DNA of 64,000 nt from Cunninghamia lanceolata. Its lineage: Eukaryota; Streptophyta; Pinopsida; Cupressales; Cupressaceae. The notes below the pieces were generated by a model. It made no database searches. It was not told the DNA's origin and saw only the letters and a program-made list of their open reading frames with translations. This document shows, piece by piece, positions 46,610-58,890 of this stretch. Both the position numbers and the translations under genes were made by a program. Every line of letters starts with the position of its first letter. Within the stretch, counting starts at the first letter, position 1. Location of the stretch: assembly GCA_027924645.1 (NCBI GenBank), contig BSBN01000187.1:16696001-16760000 (forward strand), given 5' to 3'.

Positions 46610-47115
46610 ACATGGTCACATGACCATTAGTAGTTTATTGCCAGTCATTTATAACACGACCAAATTGATGACTAAACCATTTTTAGTCATTTATTGGTTG
46701 TTTTGATTGATTGATTTGGTAGTATATTTAGTCGTTAATTTAGTCATTGATTGTTGTAATCTAGTCACTTATTTAGTCATTTTTTATTCACTGATATATT
46801 TAGTCATTAATTTAGTCATTGATTGTTGTTAACTAGTCACTTATTTAGTCATTTTTATTCACTGATTTCTATCCATTGGTAGTGTATTTAGTCATTAATT
46901 TTAATCATCATTTTGATCAATTTGGTAGTATATTTAGTCATTTTCATTCATTGATTTAACACTGGTCATATATTTAGTCATATTTCTTCATTGTTCACTG
47001 ATTTCTGTCAATTGGTAGTATATTTAGTCAATTTAATTATTAATTGACATCAATTAGTAGTATATTTAGTCATTTGGAAGCTTGCATTTAGTCATTAGTA
47101 TATTTAGTAGTAAAT
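46610..47115 (+). repeat. TATTTAGTCATT minisatellite
   Basis: About 20-25 imperfect occurrences of TATTTAGTCATT-like words, partly organised in a longer unit of about 80 bp containing TTGATTGTTGTWAWCTAGTCAC (near 46745 and 46818) and TTCACTGATTTCT. The left edge (46610-46700) has complementary words (GACTAAACCA and TTTAGTC) that could form a terminal hairpin. Confidence 0.7.
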
Positions 47116-48430
47116 TTTGAAGCTTGCACAATGAAACAACTTTGAGAAGGTAAAAACAACTTGTTTTATTGATTAAAAATGCTTACAAACAACATATGTA
47201 CAGATCTGAAAATAAGTTACAATGCTTTCTCTTTGCTAAAAAAGCCTTCATGGTTACAATACATAGTTCAAAGAATGAGTAAGAAACTATTTTTCTGAGT
47301 ATCACTAAGCATAGAAGCACAAAGACATTCATAGATGTCTCTTCACAAATCCAGGACTGTCCCATGAAGCTCACTGTCCTAGTTCAAGATCACACTGTCA
47401 TCTCTGTAGAGATCCTATCTCATGCACCCAACTTTCTCTAGTTCATAAGCTGCCACTGTGAATTGTTACCTGTAGCAATAAACTGTCCTTATCTCTAATG
47501 ATTATGCCTGTGATGACTGTCATCTTTGGTAGGATGCCTCAATTGTCATGGACTATTATTCAACAATATTGCCTTATGACTAGGCTATGCATTATCCTAA
47601 TCAAACTTGTAGCTTCTTGAAATGCATTGTCCAATCACTTGTCAACCTAGTGTCATGCATTTTCCCTTTATAAAATAAAATGCCTCATGACTACCACTAC
47701 CTAGCTCATTATTCTGGCATGCTTTCACTTGTACTTAGCCTCCCATCAATGTAGAACATTGCCCCTCTATTGAATGTCTTGACTACCTCTGACATCACTG
47801 TATCTTTTCCAAATTCCTTGAAAATAATTCATCACTATTACTATTACCTAGGTATGCACTCTATGTCATCTGCTAGACTGTTACAAGTTCACACAGTCCA
47901 TCATTGGTCATGTCACTTATCACATCACTATCATGAACAATTGTCATATCATATCATCACCTCTAATATAGAAATCAACATCCCATTATGATACTATTGT
48001 TACAAAATATCCATGTCTTGGCAGATAGCTCATGATAACCCTCAACCTTGTTGCTACTCACTTGTACCAACTCTATGGTACTGTCCTAGATGTTCATGCA
48101 TCTAACATGAAGACTCTTGGCAATCATGAGATTTGTTATTGTCAAATGCATACTAAAAGGCTATCTCCTTACCCCTTTAAATGCCTCTTGAGACATTGAC
48201 AAGATTGTAACCTTTGCATAGTTCTCATTGACTCTAAGATTATATTTTAATGTTTGTATGATCACTATCTTTTGCATGAATCTCTACCCCTTGACAGTCA
48301 CTTGTAGGTTTTCTTCATGCATAGATGGAAGCTCTTTCACAGACTATCCTTTCAAACAACAAAGAGAGGACCTGCAAAGCAAAAATACAGTTTTCAATAC
48401 TCGATCAATGATTGGTAGTTCTAAAGCCAA
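47116..48430. other. no recognisable gene
   Basis: AT-rich and Ser/Cys-codon-rich in translation, no domain. Could be diverged LTR or untranslated retroelement sequence. Confidence 0.3.
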
Positions 48431-48439
48431 ATTCTACAA

Positions 48440-48960
48440 CCTTTATCAGCATCCTCCCAGCCTATGATAAAATGGGAGCTTTGCAACAAGGTATAGAAAT
48501 CCATCAAAGCATAAAGGATACATAAATTTTGTCAGATGTTGTAGTGGCAACTACCCTAGTAGACATGTATGCAAAATGTGGAAACATAGACAAAGCACGT
48601 GAACTATTTGGCAAAATGCCTCAAAGAAATCTGGTCTCATGGACTGTAACAATTGCAGGATATCCACAAATTGAACTTTTTGAGAAGACTTTAGAAACTT
48701 TCAAGCAAATGTAATTGGTAGGTGTAAATCTAGACTCCACAACCTTTGCCAACATCCTCCTTGCTTGTGCCAAAGTGGGAGCTTTGGAACAAGGTATTGA
48801 CATCCATCAAAGCATGGATAGAGGAATTTTGTCAAATGTTGTAGTTGCAACTACCCTGGTAGACATGTATGCAAAATGTGGAACCATGGACAAGGCACAT
48901 GAATTGTTTGATAGAATGCCTCAAAAAAAATATGGTCTCATGGACTACATAGAGAGAGCT
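48440..48960 (+). pseudogene. PPR (pentatricopeptide repeat, PLS-class) pseudogene fragment
   Basis: PPR proteins bind organellar RNA. Only a fragment is here. The translation shows two tandem copies of a PPR module: GALQQGIEIHQSI, then [36 protein letters not shown] (48529-48660), then after a stop [52 protein letters not shown] and HELFDRMPQ (48715-48925). Full genes have 10-20 such repeats. This piece has stops near 48524 and 48713 and an A-run frameshift near 48925, with no N-terminal targeting peptide or C-terminal E/DYW domain. It is a decayed, probably transduplicated or retroposed fragment. Confidence 0.85.
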
Positions 48961-49626
48961 TAGAGAGAGCCTCCTGATTGACAGCAATATAAAGGAGGAA
49001 AGAAGAATGAAGAGAGGTGTAAGTAATGCAGTCGTGCAGGATGAACCTGCTTAGAAATTCAGGGAAGACATATATTGGATATTTTATTTGGCGTGATTGC
49101 TCCCCTACAGCCCTGCAAGGAGCCAAGGTATGAGGGCGGGAGATGGTAGTCTCTCCCTGCATCCCTACAAAGGAACTTTTGCATGTGTACAGGGATACAG
49201 GAAGAGCAAAAATGTGGTCTCATGGACTACATAGAGAGAGCTTAGAGAGATTTTAACCACTTAGAGAGATCTCATATTAATGAGAAGGCAACATGAAACT
49301 TTCATGGTATGTACAATGATTTGAATGGTAGTGTGTTCATATTGTAAGCCTCCTAATTGACTGCAATATAAAGGACGAAAGAAGAATGAAGAGAGGTGTA
49401 AGTAATGCAGCCATACAGGATGAACATGCTTAGAAATTCAGGGAAGACATCTATTGGGTATTTCATTTAAATTTGGTGTGATTGCTACCTCATCTACTTA
49501 TCTCGATGCAGTCTAGGCTCCCCCATAGCCCCACAAGGAGCTAGGGCATGAGGGTGCGGGATGGTGGGCTCTCCCTGTATCCCCACAAAAGAACTTTTGC
49601 ATGTGCACGGGGATGTAGGGAGAGCA
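48930..49626 (+). repeat. tandem duplication including the PPR end
   Basis: Two copies: about 48930-49205 and 49210-49626. Both open with GGTCTCATGGACTACATAGA (the PPR VSWT codons) and share AGAGAGGTGTAAGTAATGCA, TTAGAAATTCAGGGAAGACA and GGAACTTTTGCATGTG-like words. The second copy has about 140 bp more sequence. It ends at the Copia-type LTR start. Confidence 0.75.
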
Positions 49627-50755
49627 TGTTGGCAAGAGACACTACTTCACATGATAGGTGTTGTCATTGATGGTAACTAAGACTATTCCACTCATCCACA
49701 TAACATAATTTGTTCATACTGGAAGTCAGAATCAGAATTTATCTAGGTCTAGGTAGCTAGAAATAGAGCATGTGATAGGGTTCGGTATCTTGGTCCGGAT
49801 CTCTCTGATGGTAAATTAGAGTATGCTATGGATCTAAAGGAGTCATAAGGATTGTTAAGGCAATCTAAATCCACAATTTTAACCTCTCGTAATGAAGGAT
49901 TCAAAAGTTATTTGCATATGAGTATAGGGTTACAGTTTGATAGTGCAGACAACAGAAGAACAGGCTGACCTTGTAATTGATCTTAGTTCTGGATAAATGG
50001 AAGTTGTCAGTTGGACAATTGGTGATGACCAATGATAGTGGCCAACATGATTGATGATATGTGAATGCAAGTTTTGATCCACATTACAAGTTATGCATGG
50101 ATTTATCTGACAGAGCAGAGTCTTCAACAAAGTTCTAAGTGTTCTTGAAGCTGACTGAAAAGTGATTGAATATCATGATGCAGATATATATATAGCCAAT
50201 GGATTTAAGTGATTTTATGTGTGTGTATATTGTGTGGTGATAGGGTAAGTGCAAAAAAGGTAGATAAAAGAACAAAAGAGAAGATATCTAAGATCCGGTT
50301 GATCACAGAGCAGTAAACAAGACAGAGTAAAGATGAAGTGTATCAAGTTGGTATTATGTGCTTAACCAGAATTGAATCTTTGCATTTGTAGATGCTAATT
50401 ATTAGTTCAAACACATTGTAATCTTCCTTCTATAGGCAGTGAAACTTCTTTTAAGCAGTGAGCTTTGGGTAGTAAGCTCAAATGCATGTGCATTCCCCTT
50501 TTGTAATACTTTTAAAAGAGTATAATCTTTATGGGTTAACCCCCACCCTGGTTTTTCCCTTAATAGGGTTTCCACATTAAAACTTCTTGGTGTCAAGTGT
50601 GTAATTTATGTTTCTGCTTGTATGTTATTGATTCATGCTTTCATGGTTATTATAATGACCTGCTAAAAGTAGTAGAAAAGAATTAAGTGCAGCAAGTGTT
50701 AAAGTTTTGTGACAACTGATTCACCCCCTCTCAATTGTCTACCCTAATTCCAACA
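49627..50755 (+). repeat. Copia-type 5' LTR
   Basis: 1129 bp, TGTTGG...CCAACA inverted termini. A possible TATA stretch GATATATATATAGCC lies at about 50181. The 3' part has typical Copia-LTR wording: TGGTTTTTCCC, GGGTTTCCACATTAAAA, ATTCACCCCCTCTC. It is followed directly by a primer site. No 3' partner is in the window. Left flank is GAGCA. Confidence 0.85.
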
Positions 50756-50756
50756 A

Positions 50757-51895
50757 TTGGTATCAGAGAAAGGTTCCTTTGAAAAGTTTAACAGCTTGAG
50801 GAAGATCTGGGAAGGCAATAAAATGGATGAATACAACCTTCAAGGACAACTTAATCTCATTTTAGAAGATCTTGAGCAGTCTAGAGCAGAAGTTAGAGAG
50901 CTAGAAGAGAACCTTAAAAATGTTGAAGACTTCATTGAGACTTTAAAAGAAAAATTGAGCAAATCCAATGAAAAGAGGAAGGAGCAACCTCTTCAACTAG
51001 GAAATCATTATGAAGACAACAACAAGGGTAAGGCCCTGCAAGAGAAGGTAAAGGAATGTGAGAAGTTAGCTAAAGAAGTTGTTGTCCTAAAACATGAGGT
51101 GGAATTTGGGGTGATGAGGCTAACCAAGGAAATTGAAGATAGGAAGAAAACTGAAGAAGACCTGAATCAAAATCTAAAAGAAAGAACTGAAGAATGCTGT
51201 AGATTGGATGGAATAGCTAGCCTCCTAGAGTCTAATCTACAAGAAAGCAGAGACAATGAGAAAGAACTTGAGAGGCAAACTGTCATCCTTAGACATGACC
51301 TAGAAGTTGCAAATGAATACAAGGAGAAGTTCAAGATAAGCTTGGCTAAACTTGAAGCACTGCTTGAAGGATAGAAAAGGTTGATGACAAGCATGGTCTT
51401 GGATATGAGAAAGGTGAAAGCTTTGGATTTGAACAAAGAAATTTTCAACCAAAGAATGGGAGAAACAGACCTAGAAGACCTCCGATAAGACAACCTAATG
51501 CTCAAAGATATCCATCATTCAATGGAAATTGTTTCAATTGCAATAAATTTGGTCATAGGGCTACTCAGTACAGAAGCCGAGTAAATCAAAGTGATCCATC
51601 CTTCTCTGGTCAATGCTTCAAGTGCAAGAGGTATGGTCATAGATTCAATGAATTCAGAAGTGTGATAATGAATAACCCTAACAATAAAGGAAATGGGAAT
51701 TCCTTCAATGGCTACTGTTTTGCTTGCAATGGATTTGGACACATGGCTAATCAGTGCAGATCAAGAGAAAATCAAGTATATAAGAAAAGAAATGTTGTGT
51801 GCTTTAATTGCAATAAATTTGGTCATATTGCAAGATTCTACATAAGTAGGATTAATGAAAGAAGAGGTCTAGTAAACAAAAAATTGGATGAGTAG
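50757..51895 (+). pseudogene. Copia-type gag with four zinc-knuckle repeats
   Basis: 50757-51374 is a long Glu/Lys-rich coiled-coil stretch (LILEDLEQSRAEVRELEENL, KECEKLAKEVVVLKHEVEF), followed by a frame change near 51395. Then at 51530, 51614, 51716 and 51800, all in one frame, come four CX2CX4HX4C knuckles: CFNCNKFGHRATQY, CFKCKRYGHRFNEF, CFACNGFGHMANQC, CFNCNKFGHIARFY. Only the third keeps its last Cys. The others have Tyr or Phe (single-base changes from TGC). The nucleocapsid part normally packages element RNA. The coding start is uncertain because the ATG at 50757 overlaps the primer site and reads in register; the frame may begin further upstream or at the ATG at 50823. Confidence 0.82.
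50758..50769 (+). promoter_or_regulatory. Copia-type primer-binding site (initiator-Met-like)
   Basis: TGGTATCAGAGA follows the LTR by two bases. The usual plant sequence ends GAGC, so the last base has changed. Confidence 0.8.
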
Positions 51896-52328
51896 AGACA
51901 AGACAAAGGCAAAGGAAAAATTGATGTGAATGAGATCCAGAATGAAAATGAGAAAGACATGGGTCAAGAAAATAATTGTGAATAATAGTAATGGGTCTGC
52001 AACGGAATCCAGTACTGATAATTCCTCTGGGAATTGAATTAGGATCTCTAGCTCAGGGGGAGTTGCATTGAAAATCAAATTCCCCTAGCCAGTAAGTGGG
52101 TGCCTAAATCAGGCATGATGGGAAAAGATAATTTGAGTTACTGCAAATCATTTGAAAGGATTTCTGGAAGAAGAGAAGTGGATTTAACAATTTGTGGAGC
52201 AATTGAAGGTCTACTACATGCAGAAATAGTGTAAACAGATGTGTTAGGGCAGAGCATTTATTATAAAGGCAAATTAGGTTTTGTGGAGCATAAAAAGGTG
52301 TTCGCTCTTCATTTGAATCACTTTACAT

Positions 52329-53282
52329 TATAAGGAAGCTAGAAGAAGAGCGTCTGAGTTGAGATTTCAAAAATTTGAAGTGCGATTAGAAAATTTGTCT
52401 ACTAACCCTAACTCCATGAAAGGAAAAGGTATTTATATGCGAATCTTTGAACTTGTAATTTTTGCAATGGCTACACCTTTGGTTGTTGACATTACTAAAA
52501 GGCCTCGACCCAAATTTAAGAAGCATCCACACAAATCAATAGAAGTCAATCCATTAGGTGCATTTTCAAGTGTTCCATATGGTGTGCTGCATGTTGAAGA
52601 TATTAGGGTTTATATTCATGCAAACATAGATGAATTTGGGGACTCAAGGTATGTAGACTTGTTTGAGAGACATCTCAAGGATGAAAATCATGACCTTAAA
52701 CCCGAGTATAAGGCAGTGCATGATAAACACTTTATTCAGATTATGAGGTTTCCAACATTTGATGAAGACGAGTGGGTCCGGTATGTTTTGAGCTGAATGC
52801 ATGATGAATTCATATGGCTGTTAAAACCATTCAAGATTACCAAGGATGTTATTAGAATTGTGACTAGGTTAAATTCAACCGGTAGATTACCCATGTTGAA
52901 ATCTATGAAAAACCAAATTGTTACTGATGCAACCGGTGCAAAGTTTGACAAGAGGGCAATGACCATCAATGACATTATAGAACCAGATGTTAAGTTTGCT
53001 TCCATGGTGATTGGCTACAAGATTTATCACTCCAGCAGGGAAAATTATGTTTCCAGAATAGCCATATATGCTGCATACAAGATGCTAAAAGAAAATGTAG
53101 ATTATGATTTGTGTGAATTATTACAGAATCAACTAATTGAGAACTTGAACAAAATCAAGAAAGATAAGAAAAACACTTTTAAATATGGTACATTGGTTCT
53201 ATGCTTGTTCTTCTACTTTATGGATGAGGTACCTGGAGTAAAAGGTGTACACTGGACTAATGATGAGCCAGTTACTATTTAG
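52329..53282 (+). pseudogene. protein of unknown function in place of pol (Copia-type element)
   Basis: 52359-52796 and 52797-53282 are one frame, about 318 residues, broken by a single TGA at 52794 (TGG-to-TGA would restore a Trp before MHDEFIWLLKPF, so the break looks recent). It is otherwise well kept compared with neighbouring sequence. It is a globular, mixed-charge protein: basic KRPRPKFKKHPHKSIEVNP, then VHDKHFIQIMRFPTFDEDEW, then NQIVTDATGAKFDKRAMTIN, IIEPDVKFASMVIGYKIYHS, and LVLCLFFYFMDEVPGVKGVH. I recognise no RT, protease, integrase, RNase H or nuclease motif. One remote possibility is a relative of plant-mobile-domain proteins, but nothing proves it. Confidence 0.6.
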
Positions 53283-56200
53283 ATCAGAGATCATCTAAAC
53301 AGCATTAGTGACTATAAAACATAGAAAACTGTAATCTGGGGATATCTTAAGAATTTTTAGAGTATGATGCATGTTACTAATTTTTCTTCACACTAAATTT
53401 AGTTTGACCTAAGTGCAGTTGTTCAAAAGAAATAAAAGAAAACTTTGAAGTTATGCATTTAATGGACAATTGATGTCTTGACAAAGCAAAGCTGATGTTC
53501 AATTGGCAGGATAACCCATTAGTCTAATCAAGACTGATGAGTCATCATGACAAAAGAATCAAGTTGTCAAGGTATCAATCATTCAAGAAATATAGTTATT
53601 TTAACATGGTGTTATCTTTTAGGAGTTATAAGATAGATTGATTATTTAGTTGATCAGATTTGAAATAAAGGAAGAAAGATATTTATTTGAACTGTTATTT
53701 CATGTCATATTTTGAACATACATTCAATATCTGTTACTTTATCCTATGCATTGATTGAAAAATAAATACACATACATCAAGTGCATAAGATAAATTAATT
53801 GATCATGTTTAAAATAAGTGTTCAAATGTGTCCCACACAAGCCATGGGAGTAACTATACTGAGCAATGCAGACATGCAAGCTATACATTTGAAAGATAAA
53901 AGAAATAATGTAAACACATGATAAAAGTAAACGTCTATCATTGCTTGAGCAAGAAGTTTGTTTTATTGATTTTGGTCTTTAGTCTTCATCTTCAGCTCCT
54001 ATCATTAGTTGAACCTGCAAAAATTGGGGAAGGTCATGTTAGAGCTCTAGATGTTTAAAGTTATCATATGCTTTTATCAAGTAGATACATCAATGGGTCA
54101 CATCATGCATTTCCTATGTAGGATCAAATCAGACATGTGCTACAAGTCAGAATATCATGAAGAGGATCAATCAATACCATCAGGTATGTTTTTATGCTAA
54201 CTTGTTTGTTCACTGTGCAGGTATAGGAAAAGTAATGTTCCTGATTTGAAGACATTAAAACATGTGGAGAAAAGTGTGGCTCCCACAAGGGTTGAGCCCA
54301 GCGTGCTCCCTTCTTATCCATTCAAGAAGGGCATCAGATTGCATAAACAGAGTAATCATGCATAGGAGCAGCCATCACTGAAGTAGTCAAGAGGTCATAA
54401 TAGAAAGACAAAAGGGATAGTTGCTCCTATACACTATGCCCCATCACAAGAGGAGTCTACTAGATCATCTTCATAACACAGAATAAATCAAATATATTCA
54501 TGTAGAAGAAGGATGAAGTGCAGATGCAGAGCTAACTGATCAAAGAGATGTCAAATACAAATAACAAAGGTACAAGGACCCATAAAAGGTACTTTCATCT
54601 CTTAAATGTGTATTGTTGTCCATGACGTACTTATAGATAAACCAAACATGGTAGAACATCACAGGAGTAGTCTATTTTTAGGTTATACAGTGTTGCAATC
54701 TTCAATATCAAATGCATTTAGAACAACATTAGGAAAGTCACACATGAGGTAACAACCAAGGAAGTATCAAATCAATCAGCCCTGAACATCATTCACTTCA
54801 ACAGTTGGAGGCCTAGTCTAGGCCAATAAAAATAGGACAAATATTTACCACTTTTTGTTGTGAATAAGGTATAAGGTTGAATATGAAGTGTATTTCAACA
54901 TTGAGGTGGATGATATCAAAACTAAATGATGCTTTAAATTCCAAAAGTGTTCCTTATGATGACTGTGCAAGATGTAATCAAAATGCCATGAATGATAGAT
55001 TGCTACAGAAATACAATGTTGATAAATGCAACAGGTGTACGAAGATTCAATCAAAGTCACTGTGGAAGGGTAGCAAGGAAAGTTATTAATGCTATCCATA
55101 AACAATCATTTATGACTATACAAATCAATCAAAAGCCAGTCCAATAATAGTCAGTAAAAATGTCATGTAATGGCTATTAGAATTACTATCCTAGCAAACA
55201 CCAAATTTGTCTTTCTAAATCAAGAGATCAATGAAGATTGTTTTCATGTAGAACTACAAAGGTATAAAAATAGGTCTCCCATTGTTGTCACAACAAAACA
55301 AAAGCAAGAAGATAATATTTATAAGTGTTGCTCACATAACTCATGATCCCATCCAAGTCAAAAGGCCACAACTGTACAGAACAACAGAGAGGTTACTTTT
55401 AGTCAGTTCCACCATTCATAACAGGTCTTCACCATCCAAGATGATGGTCAGTAAAAGTTGAAGGAATAGTCAAATTGAAACAAAGAAAGTAGTTGAAGCT
55501 TCAAAGCATCATGTATACAAAGTCATGAAGGGTGCAGACATTTACAAGAGAGATAAAGGCCAAAATGAAAGTGAGGTGACTGTATACAATCTAAAAGGCA
55601 GCCAACAATATGTAAAATAGGAGTATGGCACTGAGCATTTAATGAGAGCATTGTTTTCCTTCAGAGCAAAGTCAAAGATCTACAAGTATATACAAGGATC
55701 TTCATACAATCAACTGATGAACAACAGATGCATTCTACTCCAACATAGGAATCATACTTTAAATACATAAGCATCAACATGAACTTCTAGGTCCAATTGC
55801 CAATTAGAGGAAAAGTGGAGGTGGATTCACATATAAAAAGAAAGTAGAGATCTAACATCATCTCAATCCTTGCACCAGAAATAGTCTTTTTCACCATTTT
55901 TTACTTAGAAAGGATCAAGTGTAGGAACAGTCATTAAAGAAGTCATAAGAGATTCAAGGTGAATCATTTGCCTTACAGACATGCACAGATCTAGATGAAG
56001 AAGCAAAAAGTAGTCACAGTCATTAGTGACAATGGACATGTCAAGCTGCCAATGCCATATTACCATTGAAGGATAAGGGAAAGGCCAACAACATTAGAAT
56101 TACTTTATCATACATTTGTGAGAGATACTAATCATTAGGATTCTGATCCTCTAGCATCTACAAACATCTCACATTTAAGTCTTTGAATTTAATGCACAGT

Positions 56201-58010
56201 CCACAAAAGAACAACTTAGGAAATGGACAGAGAGGATCAGCCATGCAAGTAAATAAAATGAAGCAGATATTTACCATTTTTTTGTTGTGAGTGAGGTGTA
56301 AAGTTGCTATTCAATTATCAAGAACAATCATGTTTCTATAAGGATAGAATAGTCATTTCAAGTGAGCACATAGTCATACAAAAACAATCTCCCACTATCA
56401 GAAAGGAAGAAACTACAAACATAAAGAGTAATCACAAAAATCAAGGGTCTAAACACTGTCAAGAGCAGACAACAGTTCAAATCAAATGAGGTCATGCATT
56501 GAATAATCGAAGGATAGCAGTGATATAGTGCTAAAGGTTCTAAATAATCATGCTTAGATATCATCTACTTCAACAATCAAGAGCTCAGTCTGAGAAATAA
56601 AGAAGAGAGCAAATATTTACCACTTTTTATTGTGAATGGAACTTAAAATTGTTGTTAAAAGTCTATTCAGACAATAAAGATAAATAACAAACCTATAGCA
56701 GGCATCAAGGGAGCAAAATGCAATCAAGGGAGTTATTCTATAAACCCCACTAGGGTTACTCGAACATACAAAAAAGCGTATTCATATTGATGTCTATGGA
56801 GGTCAAAATAATGCAGTTTTCACCATTGTTTTCCAAAGAGACTATCACATAGTGCAGAGAGCCACCAAAGAGAATACCCACTTGAAGGCCTACACAGAAA
56901 GGAAGCATAGCCAGAAAAGTGTTCTAATGATTGTATGAAAATGAAGACAATGATGAGGAATATACCAAGTCATTTATAGGTATAATAAATGGTTTCAAAC
57001 CAATTCAAGAATATAAAGAATGGTTGTTCAATACAAGAGTCACATAGATATACAACAGAAGCACATGTATGTCATAGCTATGCTAGAGAAGAAATAAACC
57101 CTCTAAAAATGAGGTACCCAGTTTCATATCTTTCAAAACCCTCATCAGTTTTAGAAGCTACAATGATGATAAGAGATGTACAAGAAGAATGAAGATGGAT
57201 TACCTTTTAAGATGAAGAGTTGCAGAGTAGACATGACCGCGACCTATTTTGAGGGTCCTCATCATTTTTTGTCACATTTGCAAAGTAGAAACACAGAGAA
57301 AATAGAAGAGTTTTATCCAAAGATTGTAGAGAATAATGATCAGCATGGCGGCCATTCAAAGTATGAGCAGCTATAGAAGTCAATAAAAATGCCAATAAAA
57401 GCCTCAGAGCAAATACTTACCTTCTTCTACATTTGAAATGCCAAAGTATCAACTAGGTAAGGCCAAGCATATGAAGGAAAGCCTGAGAACCATAAAACCC
57501 TAGGTCGGCCATCGACAGAGGTGTAGAGCTGAAGTGACTCAAGTGCCAAATGAATACAAGAATGTCTTTTAGGGTTTCTTTGGTTTTGATTGATGACTCA
57601 TAAGTCTCTTTTTTTTTTATTGACTTTTCAATTTCAAAAAAATCATTACTTCATATAAAATGCAAATTGTGGTCAAGACCTTGCCATGACAAAATCCTAG
57701 TCATCATAATTTGGAGGGGCCGACATGTTCTATTTACATTTGATTCTTATTGAAGTCAATGGTCAGCATTATCATGAGGAGAGGCAGGGGATATTATGCC
57801 TTTATGAACTTTCAAAGTCCTTTATTTCCATACATTGATAATAAGGATCAAAAAATGCCTTAGGTATATTCCTTCTTATCATAAGCAATTAGATCAGACA
57901 AGATTCCCTTCATAATACATGTATCATGCAGGATGACCGAATATGGTCAAAAGAAATGATTTTATGCCTTATAATATTATCATCAAAAAGTCAAAGATAT
58001 GCACAAAGAC
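53283..58010 (+). other. long non-coding region with dispersed repeat motif, probably Copia-type interior
   Basis: A-rich, no coding domain in 4.7 kb. A segment of about 100 bp recurs at 54780-54880 and 56553-56655 with shared ACTTCAAC, CAATAAA-like and AAATATTTACCACTTTTT, TTGTGAAT words. Shorter copies of the AAATATTTACC core occur at 56264 and 57410. No 3' LTR matching 49627-50755 is present, so either the element is truncated or its rest lies beyond the chromovirus. Short open frames (e.g. 54877-55089, 57176-57376, 57926-58138) have no signature. Confidence 0.5.
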
Positions 58011-58789
58011 TGATGCAGGAGCATCCAGGGTGTAAGAGCAAAATTGCATCAACCAAAAAAAAATGTTGTTTATTTTCAATAAGGGCTAAATTTGGCCAGG
58101 TTACTATTTTTAGTAAGTTTGCATTTGTGCACGGTTAGATACAAAATCTTACACAGACCTCTAGAATGGTGAATTGAAGCTAATGGTGAAGAAATCACCT
58201 CAATATCATTTGTCATTTGTGAGATATTAAAATTTCAAATTCTAAAAATCCTATTGAAATATTCAAATTCAAATTTGAGACACTTAGAGGCTCCGGATGG
58301 GCCCAAAATTTGGCGGGAAACCCAAGCAGTCTACCTTTCGGTATTATTTGTGCACCATCATCTTTTCAAGAGCTTTCCAAAAAGGTATTATAATTGAAAA
58401 TCCAACAGTCAGATTGAACATTATGGCCCCGCGAAGTTGACCTATTTTTGGAGGGAGATGCAAATTTTGAAATTAAGCTAGTGGCCGCCAAAAAGGGCTA
58501 TACATGACCATTTTTGGGAACCCTTGGGGTAGTAGAGTTAAGGGGGAGGGTGTAGAGTCAAGAAAAGGTGGGAAAATAGAAACCCTAGTTGATTTGGGGC
58601 TACAGAAGGCTGAAGATTCCAGAGTCTTGAGAGAGGGAGTTGTACGGTGTTGCAGCCTGTAGGGGATTCATCCTCTGATTGTAGTTGAGCTTCTGTAATG
58701 TGATGTTTTACCCATATTAATAAAATATCATTCTATTTTCTGTGTGCAATTTTTGTTATTGTGTTTTTAATGATTTACCTCCTTCATCA
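58011..58789 (+). repeat. chromovirus 5' LTR
   Basis: 779 bp, TGATG...CATCA ends. Contains an A-run (58055-58063) and a GGGGGAGGGTGTAGAGTC word near 58541, all shared with the 3' copy. Confidence 0.93.
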
Positions 58790-58791
58790 AG

Positions 58792-58803
58792 TGGTATCAG
58801 AGC
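58792..58803 (+). promoter_or_regulatory. chromovirus primer-binding site (initiator-Met type)
   Basis: TGGTATCAGAGC, two bases after the LTR, the standard complement of the plant initiator tRNA-Met 3' end. Confidence 0.9.
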
Positions 58804-58890
58804 AAGGTTTCTTGAGTGTGTAGATAGATTGCTGATCGTGAGGTAGTTTGCACCAGGACCTGAGGTTGTGGGTTTGCTACGGAGATCAAG

